Shown one piece after another: positions 34,820 to 46,174 of a DNA stretch of 64,000 nt (positions are counted from its first letter, which is position 1; the number at the start of each line of letters is the position of its first letter). This stretch comes from Vitrella brassicaformis (taxonomy: Eukaryota; Sar; Vitrellaceae): positions 283,267 through 347,266 of the forward strand of contig CDMY01000376.1 of assembly GCA_001179505.1 (NCBI GenBank), given 5' to 3'. A program made the position numbers and the translations under genes. The notes beneath the pieces are model-generated. The model made no database searches and was not told where the DNA came from. It saw nothing but the letters and a program-made list of their open reading frames with translations.

Positions 34820-37800
34820 ATGGTGGACAACGCTGTGACGATTGAGGCCCTGGACCCCCTCATCCACCTGACAGCGCCTCCATCTCTCGCATCGATTCAT
34901 TGTCGAACGCCATCGCCGCACGTCACACTCATCCCACTGGCAGATCGGAGCGGCCTGTACGTCCACAGGGCCGTCTGGGTCAAGGCTGTGCGCGGGAGAG
35001 TGGATGTGGGCGGCTACCGACTGGATGCGCGGGAGGAGGGGCGGTACGTGCGGCTGGGTGTGCCGAGCTGGGGAGCGGCGTATGTGGTCAGGGCTCTCAG
35101 GGATGGCGATGGTGGAGATGATGGAGCGGAGGGCAAGAGCCCGGGGGAAGGCGTGCTTGAGAAGGTGCGATGGAGGGATGGACAGATATACGCGCTCTCT
35201 CATCTGCGGGTCTGTTTGCCTGTATGTGTCTGTCTGTGCAGCTGCGGAGCAGCGGTGTGAGGCCTAAGGTGGACTCCGTGCTGCAAATACTCGACCCAAA
35301 AGTGACACAACACACACACACATGCACACGCACACAAAGAAAGCACATCGCCACATCAACGTCGTGTCCATTTCTCTCCCATGTGTGCGTGTGTGTGTGC
35401 AGGTCTTCCCCGTGATAGTGTCCGTGAAGGTGTGCCCCTGGACGTCCGGCAGCAGCGGGTGGGAGCCGTACAGCCTGCACGATGCACTCACCCCCCTGGC
35501 CAAGCCCATGACGGCGTCCGACCCCCTCATGCTCTCCGAATTCGCATCTGGATGGGAGACCGAGAGAGAAGATGGCACAGGCAAGGACGACCCCACACAC
35601 AAGTGGACGCCGCCAGTGCTGCACATGTCTGACCAATGGTATGGATGGTACATCCATCCATGGTGATGGGGGTGGGGTGAGCGGATGTCGATACGGATGT
35701 CTGTTTGCTTTGTGTGGTGTGTGTCAGGAATGCAGCTGTGGAGCAGTGTCGGTCTGAGTGCGGCGAGCGGCTGGCGTGCCACCCCCCTGCTGTGGTGGTC
35801 GCCGGGCCGAAGGGTGCGGGCAAGTCGACCCTGTGCAGAGTCCTCACCAACACGTTCCTCAACGCACACCCAAACCACGTGGTTGGTGAGACTCACTGCA
35901 GCAAGTATTTGGCTGGCACTTAAAGTGAATCAGTGGATGGATGGATACATGTGTGTGTGTGCCTGTTGTGGTATGTGAGTAGGTGTATTACTTGGAGAGC
36001 GATGTGGGTCAGCCAGACTGGGGCCCAGCCGGACTTGTTGCGCTCTACAAGGTGAGGGAATGGCGAATGAAGGGCAGCCACCAGCACAGCGCACCTTTCG
36101 GTATTTCTTCTGCCTCATACCATCAGGTTGAGAGGCCTGCGTTGAGTTCAGGCCACAACAACATCCACACAGCGCCACACATACACGCTGTCTTCTTCGG
36201 AGGTCAATAAATCTACACACACACACATACGTCATCACATGCGCACGCTTTCTATTTCTTCTCCTGGTTGCAGCCATCAGCCCATCCCGCAACCCGATGC
36301 ACTTCCGCCGTGCCGTGCAGCGGTGCCACGCCGCGTACCAGGCCCTCGTTCAGCAGAGCCAGCTGCCCCCGTCCACCCCACACACACCACAGACACCAGC
36401 CGCTTCCCCATCAGACAACAACACAGACACCATGGGCATGGGCGGGGATGCCGCAAGCACCACCACCGAGAACGTCATGCGGCGGGCGATCGACCACCTC
36501 CCCGGCCCCCTGGTTGTCAACACGCCCGGGTGGGTGACCGGTCTTGGTCTGGAGCTGCTCAAGGCCACCATCAGCTGTGTGGAGCCCGATCTGGTGGTCA
36601 AGCTTGGCATGACGAGCAACCTCGACGAGGCTGCTGATCAGGGTGTGGGTGGCGTGATCGACTTGACCAAGAAGGACACGCACGTGATCGACGCGCCCGC
36701 AACCACAGCAGCCACAGCAGCAGCAACCATGCCCACACCTGCAGCAGTGGAGCTCCGATGGCTTCGCTTCGCCGCCTACTTCCAGCCTCGGTTTGGGCTG
36801 GCCCTCTCGGTGCCTCTCAAGGCGAGCGGGCTGGATATCGACGAGATGTTCCAGTCGCCGGTGGTGGTCAAGATGGGTGGAGGGGAGGTGTGTGGGGTGG
36901 GTGGAGTCGATGATGGAGCGCAGGAGGGGCCGAGGGTGGTCAGCTACCCTCTTGAAGACCTCCAGCTTACCGCGGTGAGTGAGTCCGGAATGATCCATGC
37001 ATCCATCTTTGTGAGAAGAAAACATGTACGTGTATCTGCATATCAGATGTGGCACCTAGAGACGTCCCTGCCCCCCCAGCCGCCCTCTCTCTCCCCCACC
37101 CTCCCCTTCGACCTCCCCGGCGCAGTTGTGGGTCTCTGCTGCCGCGAGGATCCGTCAGATGAGCTCATCTGTGTGGCGGTGGGGTATGTTTTGGGCATGG
37201 TGACATCGGGGGATGAGCCGTCGGTGCGTGTGCTCACGAGCGCATCTGTGCCGCTGAGCGAGCTGAAGAGGGTGAACGTGATCGTCTTCAGGTGAGTGAG
37301 GATGGATGGGTGAGGGGTGTAATGAGGTTCGTTTCTCATGTGTGTGTGCTGTGGTCAGTGAGCTGCAGTGGAGCCCCACCCCTCCCTCCACCCTGCTGCC
37401 CAAGACGGCGCCTCATGTGTCTCCACATGGCGTCCTCCGATCCCTCTTTCCATTACTCACGGCTGACGACATCGCCGTACTCACTCACGACGCGAATGCC
37501 CCGGCACGCAAGAAGGTGTGGACGCGAATGTGTGCCCCACACAGCTGATGTGATAGCGGCTGCTTGCGAGAGTGTCTGGTGTGTGCTGTATGTATGTGCG
37601 CAGCTGAGGCTGGCGAGCTCGGGTGCCGGCAAGGGTGTTGCTGCTCCGTCGAGTCTCTGCCCACTGGTCGGTCAGCAGACATGCACTCGTCCACGTCGTC
37701 TCCTGGCAGACATCTGCGGATGCTTGTGTGGCACGTGTCAGTTGCCGTACCGTTCAGGTGGATTGGCGTTGGAGGGGACGGCGAGCGGCGGCCGTATCCG

Positions 37801-37852
37801 CAGCGGTCGGTCCAACCTGCAGAGGAGGAGCCACGGATCGCAGCCTGCATAA
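34820..37852 (+). CDS. GRC3: polynucleotide 5'-hydroxyl kinase GRC3/NOL9
   Basis: Ten exons (34820-35209, 35242-35301, 35403-35638, 35728-35881, 35983-36051, 36127-36202, 36274-36974, 37047-37291, 37359-37515, 37604-37852) give 778 aa. The Clp1/Grc3 kinase core is plain: P-loop VVVAGPKGAGKSTLCRVLTN near residue 255-262, then VVYYLESDVGQPDWGPAGLV (the DxDxGQ block) and HAVFFGGAISPSRNPMHFRRAV. PLVVNTPGWVTGLGLELL supplies the NTPGW block. In the nucleolus Grc3 with Las1 phosphorylates the 5' end of ITS2 fragments during 60S ribosome assembly. The N-terminal domain is poorly conserved, as usual. The last exon is uncertain: after 37604 two frames are open and neither matches a family C-terminus. 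Confidence 0.82.
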
Positions 37853-38193
37853 TTGGCCAGTCAACTAGGATCGCAGCCTGAAAGGGGGATGTTATTTGCC
37901 TAGTCAGGGGACAGTTTTGTCGTGTGTGTTAGTGCGGTGGGTCGGGTTTGGATGAGTATGTATGTGTCTTGAACTCAAAATTGCGATTCTGTCGTCTCAG
38001 TCAATGCATTGCACGTCCAGTATACATCAGCAATCGATTCAAAGACACTCGCTGTCTGTCTGAGTCTCTTACAAAATCGACACGAAGGAAAAGAAAAGTG
38101 AGCAAAGGCACGGTCGAGAGAGCCGCCAGCCGCAAGATGGATCGGACGGACGTCAGTTCGGTCAGTGTGAGGTATGGCGTGGCCATTGTGCAT
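37853..38193. other. convergent intergenic region
   Basis: 341 bp between two stops. No gene or strong repeat seen, apart from a duplicated 'gatcgcagcctg' word near 37840-37880. Confidence 0.4.
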
Positions 38194-39629
38194 TCACCAG
38201 TCGCCCATCCGGTAATTGTCCCGGTCGTCACTGCCTGCCTCCGCGGACACACACACACACGGACACACACACACACACAGAGGTGGTCGTTTCAATGAGC
38301 ACGGCCCACTGGCAGTTGTTTCGTGTGTCCATACCTTCCGCCTCCCCTCCCTCCATGTCTGTTGCCGGCGCCGCCCCGCCCTGGTTCAGGTTATTGTTGT
38401 TGTCGCCGATGCCCTCGCCAGGGTTGTTGGGGAGGCGGACGACCAGGTGTGCGACGGTGTTGTGGGTCGTCATGCGGTACTCGCCCAGGGTGTGGCCGTC
38501 CTGCAGCTCTTGGCCGTGACACACGATGCGCTGGCGGCTCATCTCGATGCCCTCACTCTCCTGCACGGCCAGCCTCAACTCGTCAACAAGGCCCACACCT
38601 AGGCCAAGCCGATGAGACACGGATCACATCGATGCGTCTTGTCAAACTTGTATGTGTGTGTTTGTGTGTGTGTGGCTCTTGTGTGTATGCGCACCGTCGG
38701 CAGTGACGGAGTAGGCGGTCTGCTCTCCGCTGATGCGGCGCAAGTAGATGGTGATGAAACGCTTGTTGGCACGCTTGATGTGGTGGGGTGTGCCGTCGCC
38801 GATGATGTGGCGGGGGGGTGATGCGCTTGAGGAAGTCACGGTGCCACACCATGCCGTAGCCACGGTTCCAGCCATGGTCCCTGGAGACACACAGACAGAG
38901 GGGGTATAAGTGTCTTCATCCATTCACACACACACGGGAGGAGTGTTTCTCTTTCTTATTCACCAGTAATAGTCGTACGCGAATTGCTGCTTGAATGCGT
39001 CGAGTGCCTCATGACGGCGCGCCTGCCTCTCCCACTCGCTCAACTCCTCATGCAAAGGGTCGCTGCACGCACACACCAGACAAAACACCACACACATGGA
39101 TGGATGGACGGATGGATGGCCAAATGCACGTGTCGTTGCTCACTGGTTGATGATGTTGACGTCGAGCATCTGGCACATGGACAGGTACATGCGAGGAAAC
39201 AGCAGTGCCTCGCGCCACACGATGTCGAGGTGAGCAGGCAGCATCAGGCGGCCTCGACGGTCATTCACCCGAACCTTCTGCACAGTGCACACAACACCAC
39301 AACACACACAGACCAACACAAACGGATGCATTGAATCTGCCGCTGATTCCCTCCTCTTTCTGTACGAGCAGCATGAAGAGTAGCCAGTCGCGAACGGCCT
39401 CTCGAACGTCACACACTCGATAGCCCTGCACCTTCAGCCGATAGATCACATCTGCACCACATATCCATACATTCAGCACAAAGAAGGACGGCATTTCACA
39501 ACCAGTTGCCCCTTTTTCAGTCGTGTTCGGCTCACCCGCCCACTGCAGTGTGCACATTTGCTCGTAGTACGATGCGAGGTGGGAGGGGAGGTCGTGGTCG
39601 AGCGGCGCCGGACGCTCAATGACGTCCAT
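38194..39629 (-). CDS. ubiquitin-like-domain protein with a GRDP/DUF1399-like N-terminus; one-base frameshift in the assembly
   Basis: Seven exons (39536-39629, 39366-39451, 39144-39277, 38964-39062, 38695-38880, 38310-38598, 38194-38230) give about 307 aa if one G is removed from the G7 run at 38812-38818. The N-terminal half contains LMLPAHLDIVWREALLFPRMYLSMCQML, which resembles the (D/E)-x-VWH...Y...C motif of glycine-rich-domain (DUF1399) proteins, though the His is replaced. The C-terminal half reads RRISGEQTAYSVTADG...VDELRLAVQESEGI ... QELQDGHTLGEYRM ... VAHLVVRLP, a ubiquitin-like beta-grasp. Without the correction, KRITPP and RHIIGDGTPHHIKRANKR lie in different frames within one exon. 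The function is unknown. It ends in a short tail, DDRDNYRMGDW. Confidence 0.55.
38812..38818 (-). other. G7 homopolymer causing a frameshift
   Basis: Seven G on the plus strand (C7 in coding sense). Six would restore one continuous frame across exon 38695-38880, whose length of 186 also breaks the intron phase unless one base is dropped. Confidence 0.65.
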
Positions 39630-39999
39630 CTGAGAGGTGGTGGTGCACGTGGAGAGGTCCAAGGTACGGTCAATGGATTGGAAATACAATCACAACAGAA
39701 CCTTCTTGCCTTTTGGAGAAAGAAGGAGGGTACAAAATCAGCGGATGAACGAGATGATGTGCGGAGATGAATATCTGGCATACTCGACCGGCTCGCGTGG
39801 TTGTAAACAGGCGAGGCGAGATTTTCGAGACAACCCCTGCAAACCCTTTATTTTTTGTGCATCCGGGAGGTTTCTCCACTCCGGCTTCTTTGCTGTTTAC
39901 TTACCCTGGTGAAGCGGTGCATTTTCTGCGAAGGGTCGCCGTCCGAAGGAGCACGGGAGAGCCTCCGCCACTCGCCATCGGCCGCACCATCCCCACACA
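39630..39999. other. divergent region between the ubiquitin-like gene and the HAT-repeat modules
   Basis: It should contain the promoter of the minus gene. No convincing ATG-led first exon for the plus-strand HAT module was found here. Confidence 0.35.
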
Positions 40000-41706
40000 C
40001 AGACCAGCTACAGCCACAGCAGCAGCAGCCTCCGCAACAAGCTGGTCAGGTCGGTGGAGCGGCCGACGAGAAGGGCGGCGCCTCCATCAATAACCTCTTC
40101 ACAAGAGCTACGGGTGTTACATGGTACATAGGGACGGAGGGGGAGGGAGGGAGGCCAAATGTGGAGTGATGACGGGCATTGCGTGTGCGTGGCGGTGTGT
40201 GATCAGGCAGAGGTAGAGGCGAACCCCTTGGACGTCCAGAAGGTCCTCATCGACATCGCCCGCGAAAATGGCGACAGCACTGCTCTGGTCAAGATCCGTC
40301 AGCAGCTGGCTGCCCATGCACCGATGGGTCAAGACTTCTGGACGGAATGGATCAGCGGTAAATACGTCCACACGTACAGACACACGTGAGGACAGACAGA
40401 CAGACAGACAGCTGAGAGCCTACGATTGCTCACGTGCGTCTGTCGGTTTCGCTCCCAGACATGATTGACGCCGACTCTCCTCCGCCCGAGGTGCTCGAGG
40501 TGTGCAAGCAGTCGGTGGAGTTGGCGCCCTCCACCAGCTGCTGGCTGCAGTCCCTCCACCTCGTCGAGACAACTGTACCATCGGTAAGCAGAACCAACCA
40601 CAACCACACACACCAACCCACACACACATTCACGCCAAGGCGACCACTTGTTTGTCTTGTCTGTCTGTCTGTCCATCAGGTCGGTGTGGAGCAGGTGCGT
40701 GGCTTCTACGAGCAGGCCGTTCGTGACGTCGGCCACCACCCTGTCGACGGCGCCAATGGACCGCATGGCGTGAGTATGAGAGCCGAGTGTGCGCTGGCGA
40801 GGGAGAGGGCCGCAACGAGGCGCAGGTGATGATGATCCGCCGGCTCTTCCACACAGAGCTGCGGCTTCCGCTCAGCGAGCTGGACAAGACTCTGCGCGCG
40901 TACCGGTCAGTCAGTGAGCGGGACGGGACACCGAGGGAGGGAGGTATTGCACTTGTGTGTCTGTCTGTGCGCAGTTTGTGGGAGGAGCAGCGCCGAACGA
41001 GCTCAAGTGCGGGTTCGATGAGGCGGAGGCCTGCTACGCCACATCGGAAAGGACGAGTGGGACAAGCGGTAGGAACTCGAGGTGAAGATCTGCAACCCCA
41101 AGATACCTTAAGAGGTGAGCGAGAAACCGAGAGAGCCCACCAACCAGCACATCGAGTGCGCATCCATCCATCCGTCCGTCCGTCCGTCGATTTGGTTGTG
41201 TGGTTCACTCATTCAGGAGTTGGCGGCGACATGGGACGTTACCTGGGTGTGGAGCTGTGTGAGAGCGACCCCAAGCGCATCCTCCTCACCTACCAGCGTG
41301 CCACCCTCGCAATGCCGCATCGACTGGACCTATGGCTCCAGCCCACAACGCCCACAACGACTTACGAATTGACTGGATGCACTTGCCGTATGTATGCAGG
41401 TATCTGGGGATACAATTGTTAGATGTGTCCAATACCGGTAAGCACACAGAGAGGCAAGACACATCCAACAAACAGGTTGGCGAGAATGCTCCCACCGAGC
41501 CTATCGGACATCGTTCTCGTCGAAGCAAGGTGACTACACTAAGATCACAGGTAGAGCGTGGCAGCGTGCCGAGCATGATCCAGGGTGCTGCCCGGCTCCG
41601 TGTTTGTGATGTCAAGATTCATATCGCCGGGTGGCTTTGTCATCTGAAGTCAAAGCACAAGGAAAGCGACATCCGTGAAGCGGCGCGCCACGTGACCCTC
41701 GTGTGA
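40000..41706 (+). pseudogene. HAT-repeat (SART3/Prp24-associated-like) module, copy 1, frameshifted
   Basis: Exons up to 40113 (ending SINNLFTRAT), 40211-40357, 40459-40583 and 40680 onward join in frame: EVEANPLDVQKVLIDI, DFWTEWIS, VLEVCKQSVELAPSTSCWLQ, RGFYEQAVRDVGHHPV. These are half-a-TPR repeats like the N-terminus of SART3, a U4/U6 snRNP recycling factor. Against copy 2, about four bases are missing at 40755-40759, so the homologous WTAWREYESRVCAG follows in another frame. Beyond 41000, further HAT-like pieces (DPKRILLTYQRATLAMPHRLDLW near 41266-41337) again need frame changes. No start ATG was found in frame. A gene finder could hide the break by splicing 40770-40826. RRM or LSm parts of SART3 are absent. 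Confidence 0.5.
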
Positions 41707-41983
41707 GACGCTCGACACACACAACAAGATCGACGGCCCGTTCCAAATGTCAGTGTCTCTCTTCTATCTATTCATGGAAAATGCAGAGCGTGTGGATGAC
41801 GCCCACGGCAGCGGACACCGCAGCGTGAAGGCTGGTCGGGTGAGGGTGGGGAGGACAGCTGCAGGTGGCTTGGGCGCCCGCGGGAGGGAGGGAAGGAGGG
41901 AGAAAGGGAGGGAGGGACAGAAACTTTTGTGATGACGCTGTTGTGTGTGTGTTTGTGTATTGGTGGTGTGTGTTTGTGTTCAG

Positions 41984-43022
41984 ATGGCTGTGGCGAAGAA
42001 CCCATCGGGCCTGCACAACGGCACGACGACAGCGACCTGGTGGCCGAGACTCAAAGACTGCTGGCTGCATACGCTCCCGCGGGCGACGAATTCTGGACTG
42101 AGTGGATCTCCAGTAAGTCCACACACAGCCACACACCCGAAATGGATATCGCCGACTCATCCTCTCTATTGCCGTGTTGCTCGCAGATGCCCTCGACAAC
42201 CACCGTGATGTGCAGGAGGTCGTCGAGCTGGGCAAGCGGGGGGTTGAGCTGGCCCCCTCCGCCGCCTGCTGGATCGCTTACCTGCACGTCCTGGAGTCGC
42301 AACCGTCGGTAAGTTGCCGCGCGCGGAGAGCCACACGCCAACGTCTGTCTGTATGTCTGTCAGATGACTGTGGGGAAGATGCGGCAGGTCTATGAGCAGG
42401 CAGTGGACGCAGTGGGGCACCATGCCGTGGAGGGCCCCAAGATGTGGGCTGCCTGGCGAGAGTATGAGGCCCGCGTGTGCGCAAAGGGGAGCGGGGAGAA
42501 GGGGGACCACACACAGGCGATCCGCCGCCTCTTCCACCGACAGCTTGCACTGCCACTAAACGGAATCCACAAGACGCTGCGGGAGTACCGGTCAGTGAGC
42601 GGGACCCACAAAGAGCGAGGGCGTGCCTCACACGTGTATGCAGCGCCCGTGTGTGTGTGTGTGTGTGTTGGTTGTGTGTGCAGATCGTGGGAGGATAGGC
42701 TGCCTGAGGGCCTCAGGACGCCATGTGAGGCGGGTGAGGCGGCATATGCCCACGAACTCATTCAGTTCCTGCTTGTTTGTGCATCCCATTTATTCATGGT
42801 CAGAGTGATGCGTCTGCAGCGTGCAGTCCCATGTACAACACCGTCAAGGCCATCGTGGACGACCGCCGCCTCACTGAGATGCGCGTCACACGCTACCCGG
42901 CCGTGTGTGTGACTCGGACGGTATGTGTGGCCCCCCAGGGGGGCATTGCTGCCTGCATTTTATATTTCCGCGGCTTATCTTCACGCCACGACAGACTTGC
43001 ATATTATGTACCTGAGACATGA
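41984..43022 (+). CDS. HAT-repeat (SART3-like) module, copy 2, partial
   Basis: Exons 41984-42112, 42187-42308, 42364-42590 and 42684 onward stay in frame: LVAETQRLLAAYAPAGDEFWTEWIS, DVQEVVELGKRGVELAPSAACWIAYL, MRQVYEQAVDAVGHHAVEGPKMWAAWREYEARVC, and AIRRLFHRQLALPLNGIHKTLREYR. It aligns through these exons with copy 1, and the intron positions match (after WTEWIS and after the SQPS/TVPS end), so the two are a tandem duplication. The first visible exon starts in phase 1, so an upstream exon is missing or unrecognised. The frame fades after 42750. It may be a truncated gene or the 3' half of a gene that includes copy 1. Confidence 0.45.
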
Positions 43023-43193
43023 GTGGATTAAGTGTCCTTCCGTTCGTGTCTCTCTCACACACACACACGTGTGGTCACAAATAAGTAGTATGAATGCGAC
43101 AGAGACACAAACGTACTCACATGCACGGCCAATGCACACTTCCTGTAGACTCCATGCATCGCATCCACCCAGCCATCCATGCTACATACGTAC

Positions 43194-45453
43194 TTACAAA
43201 CCATCGCTTCTTTCCACATACGACAGCTGCATGCTCAGCTGCTTCTCCAGCTTTTTGCCACCAGCCTGCACACCCCCCACCACTCGGTGGCCGTTGATCA
43301 TAGCCGTCGTGCGTGTGAAATCGTCCATCAGCCAACGGGTATAAAATGTAGGCGGCGATATTTATCTGACCGATCGAAGGAGAGAGACACACATATTCGC
43401 TCACACTGATGGCGCAAGCCATAGATATCCCTCTCTGACAACTGACATACCGGTCGCGGCTTGCTCCTGGCTGGCCCTGCGCCCAGCGAAGTCCTCCGTC
43501 TCTTGGCGCTGTTGGCGATCTGCAACCCACTGCCATGAATCCCTTATATCCGTCACGCAGCAGATATATGAAACGGTAGCTCTGCTTAAGAACACAGAGG
43601 AAGGACATTAACACAACACACACATGTGGTGCTGAGAGGAGGGAGGGCATGTATCTATCGTTCCGCCGGCGCCCCACCCACCTGCTCACACGGCACCTTC
43701 CAGCTATTGAAGACCTTTAGCAGCTGCATCAACTCTACGGCAACGATATGAGCTTTCCGACGCTCTCGGAATGCAGGCGGGTGTGAGGGGCTGAGAAAGG
43801 CGGATATGAGGACATCAGCTGGGGGTCACCGATGACGGGAACAGGCAGCGGCACGGGAGGATAGTGCGATGGCGGCGGCGACACGAATGAGTGTTGCAGT
43901 GGAGGCGCATGCATCGCGCCATAGTCCACAGGAAGCAGCAGGGGAACGGTCGGCGGCGCCGTGATGTCGACGGGAGTGCTCTTGCCGGTTTCCACAGTGG
44001 GGCACTCTCATGCTGTCGGCCTGAGGCCCGGCCACCTTCTTCACCGTCATGTCCAGGATGTCCGCAGGCTGAGCGGGACCCCCATGTGTCTCATTCCCGT
44101 TCTTGGAGTTCTTGGAGTTCCGGTGGTCTTGCACGGGGCGGGGGAACACACAAAGACTGAGATACACAAAAATCTGAGATACACACACGCACACAAGAAG
44201 ACCACACACAAGAAGACGCATGGTTCCATGTCTGTGTGTGTCCCCCATCCCGTGCTGCACTAGCCATACACACCTGCCTCTGTGGCTCGGGGACTTTGGC
44301 CGAACAGGTAGGCGATGCTGCCCCGGGTGCTGGCAGGCATTGATGATGGTGCACCAGCTGCTGGTACCCAGCCACAGCCGTTGAGTTGGCTATCTTGTGG
44401 TGGGCCAGCTGCTGGCGCACGTGGGCGTTTGGCTGCTCGGGGTAGGCCGCCACAGCACCCTGATCGGTACTCACAACATACACCAACAACACACAATACA
44501 AACAGACACCGGTGCCTTGTCTCGTGTATGTTGTGTACCGTATTCCTTCGGTATGGGCATGTCCGAGCCGCCCACCATGCCCACCCACCAGCGACCCGCA
44601 GCGAAGTAGAGGTCCATGTTGCCGGTGGGCAGGATGATGGGCTGGCCCGGCCACACGCGGATCTGGCGGGCGATCGGCACGGCTACGCATCTAAACCACA
44701 CATACAGCCGCACCCGCAGCTCTGGGCAGGGCTGCGGGTCCCAAATGGTCACCAGCTCGCGTATGAATATTCATCTGCAGACAGGAAGGAAGAGAGGAAG
44801 AGACACATCAGATACACCCATCATGCATTCACACACGTATTGATGTGTGGAGGCATCTGCTTACTCGTGATTGTAGTCGCCGCGTGAAGTTGAGTAGTCC
44901 GCCACGTACGGCAGGTAGTACTCGAGCCTCCTCAAGAATTGCAGCAACCAAGAGGCACAGACAAGTACGTACGTGCAGGAACCAACGAGTACGCGTCGAT
45001 GGCTGCGCGGACTCGTCTGTGCATATTGGATGGATGGATGGATGCACTGCTATGTGCTCATTCACAACTTACCACATGTGTGTTGCTGTAGTGGGGGGGG
45101 CGGCCGAGAATGCACCAATAGGCACCATCCACCGGCTCGTTTGCAGCAGCTACTCGTAAAAGAATTCGTCGTCGGAGGAGTCGGGCTCCTCTTCCTTCGG
45201 CAGTTTGTCGTCCTTGTCGATGTCCGCCTTCCACTTGCCCTGGTTGACCAGCTTGCGGATGTGCCTCACTCTACAAATAACCATGCAATGCAATTGCATC
45301 ACGGCCCTGCCTGCTGTGGGCTCTGTGTGCATGCCTGTATCCGTACCGGCACTCCTTCATCTTCCTGATGTCCAGATGGTCCATTCCCAGCATCTGGCCT
45401 TTGCCGCCCCCCTTTTTGGCCTCGTTTGTGGGGACGAGGCCACACACATACAT
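43194..45453 (-). CDS. unrecognised multi-exon gene with reading-frame problems
   Basis: Conserved-looking exons run leftwards from an ATG at 45453: KKGGGKGQMLGMDHLDIRKM, then VRHIRKLVNQGKWKAD, then DSSDDEFFYE, then RLEYYLPYVADYSTSRGDYN (ending near 44868). Next come ELRVRLYVWFRCVAVPIARQ...GNMDLYFAAGRWWVGMVGG (44752-44537), STRGSIAYLFGQSPRATEA, TGKSTPVDITAPPTVPLLLP (43993-43740) and MQLLKVFNSWKVPCEQ. The run continues with SYRFIYLLRDGYKGFMAV and finally RVVGGVQAGGKKLEKQLSMQ, stopping at 43194. Joining them by normal splicing fails twice: a TGA falls just inside the exon at 44778, and a one-base shift is needed near 43985. Either several exons are misjoined by me or the gene is degrading. I do not recognise the family. 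The 3' end may extend further left. Confidence 0.35.
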
Positions 45454-46174
45454 GTACTGACCTGACGAAGGTCTTCTTGATGGGAGAAGGTGCGCGCACA
45501 CCGAGTGATAGCAGACAGGCGCCCGGCAGAAGGGCGCCACCAGGCCGGCACCAACGGACGAGTTGGGAGCGGTGGAAGGGGAATGCCGGTTTGCGCTGTC
45601 TCCGTCTCATCGCGAAATAATCTCGTCGCGCAGGCGAGGAAACAGCCTAGAAGCTGACGGAAAACAAAAGACGAGACGNNNNNNNNNNNNNNNNNNNNNN
45701 NNNNNNNNNNNNNNNNNNNNNNNNNNNNNNNNNNNNNNNNNNNNNNNNNNNNNNNNNNNNNNNNNNNNNNNNNNNNNNNNNNNNNNNNNNNNNNNNNNNN
45801 NNNNNNNNNNNNNNNNNNNNNNNNNNNNNNNNNNNNNNNNNNNNNNNNNNNNNNNNNNNNNNNNNNNNNNNNNNNNNNNNNNNNNNNNNNNNNNNNNNNN
45901 NNNNNNNNNNNNNNNNNNNNNNNNNNNNNNNNNNNNNNNNNNNNNNNNNNNNNNNNNNNNNNNNNNNNNNNNNNNNNNGCTCGCGCCTCCAGCGTTTCTC
46001 GCTCCTCTTTTCCCCCTCCTCTTTTTCCCCCCGCTGGGCGTGACGTGCCGCCCTCATCCAATCCGATCTTCCTTGAGTGTCGTTGAAGACCTTCGCCTCG
46101 GCTTCCCTCGAGAACACAGGACTGAGCAACGGTGCCGGCGGCAGCAGCAGCAGGAGCCGAAGCCGAAGCCGATC
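45454..46174. other. intergenic region with assembly gap, upstream of the SMP-30-like gene
   Basis: Contains the 300-N gap. The 45454-45678 side has an open minus frame (from 45610, reading RRRQRKPAFPFHRS) that could be an upstream exon of the unrecognised gene. Confidence 0.35.
45679..45978. other. assembly gap (300 N)
   Basis: Exactly 300 N, a placeholder. The first readable bases after it are GCTCGCG, which would fit the promoter 7-mer if the hidden preceding base is A. Confidence 0.97.

Noticed and set aside
44770-44780. In-frame TGA in the unrecognised gene as a selenocysteine or recoding site
   Set aside because: No supporting hairpin or family evidence; a wrong exon boundary, sequence error or decay is simpler.
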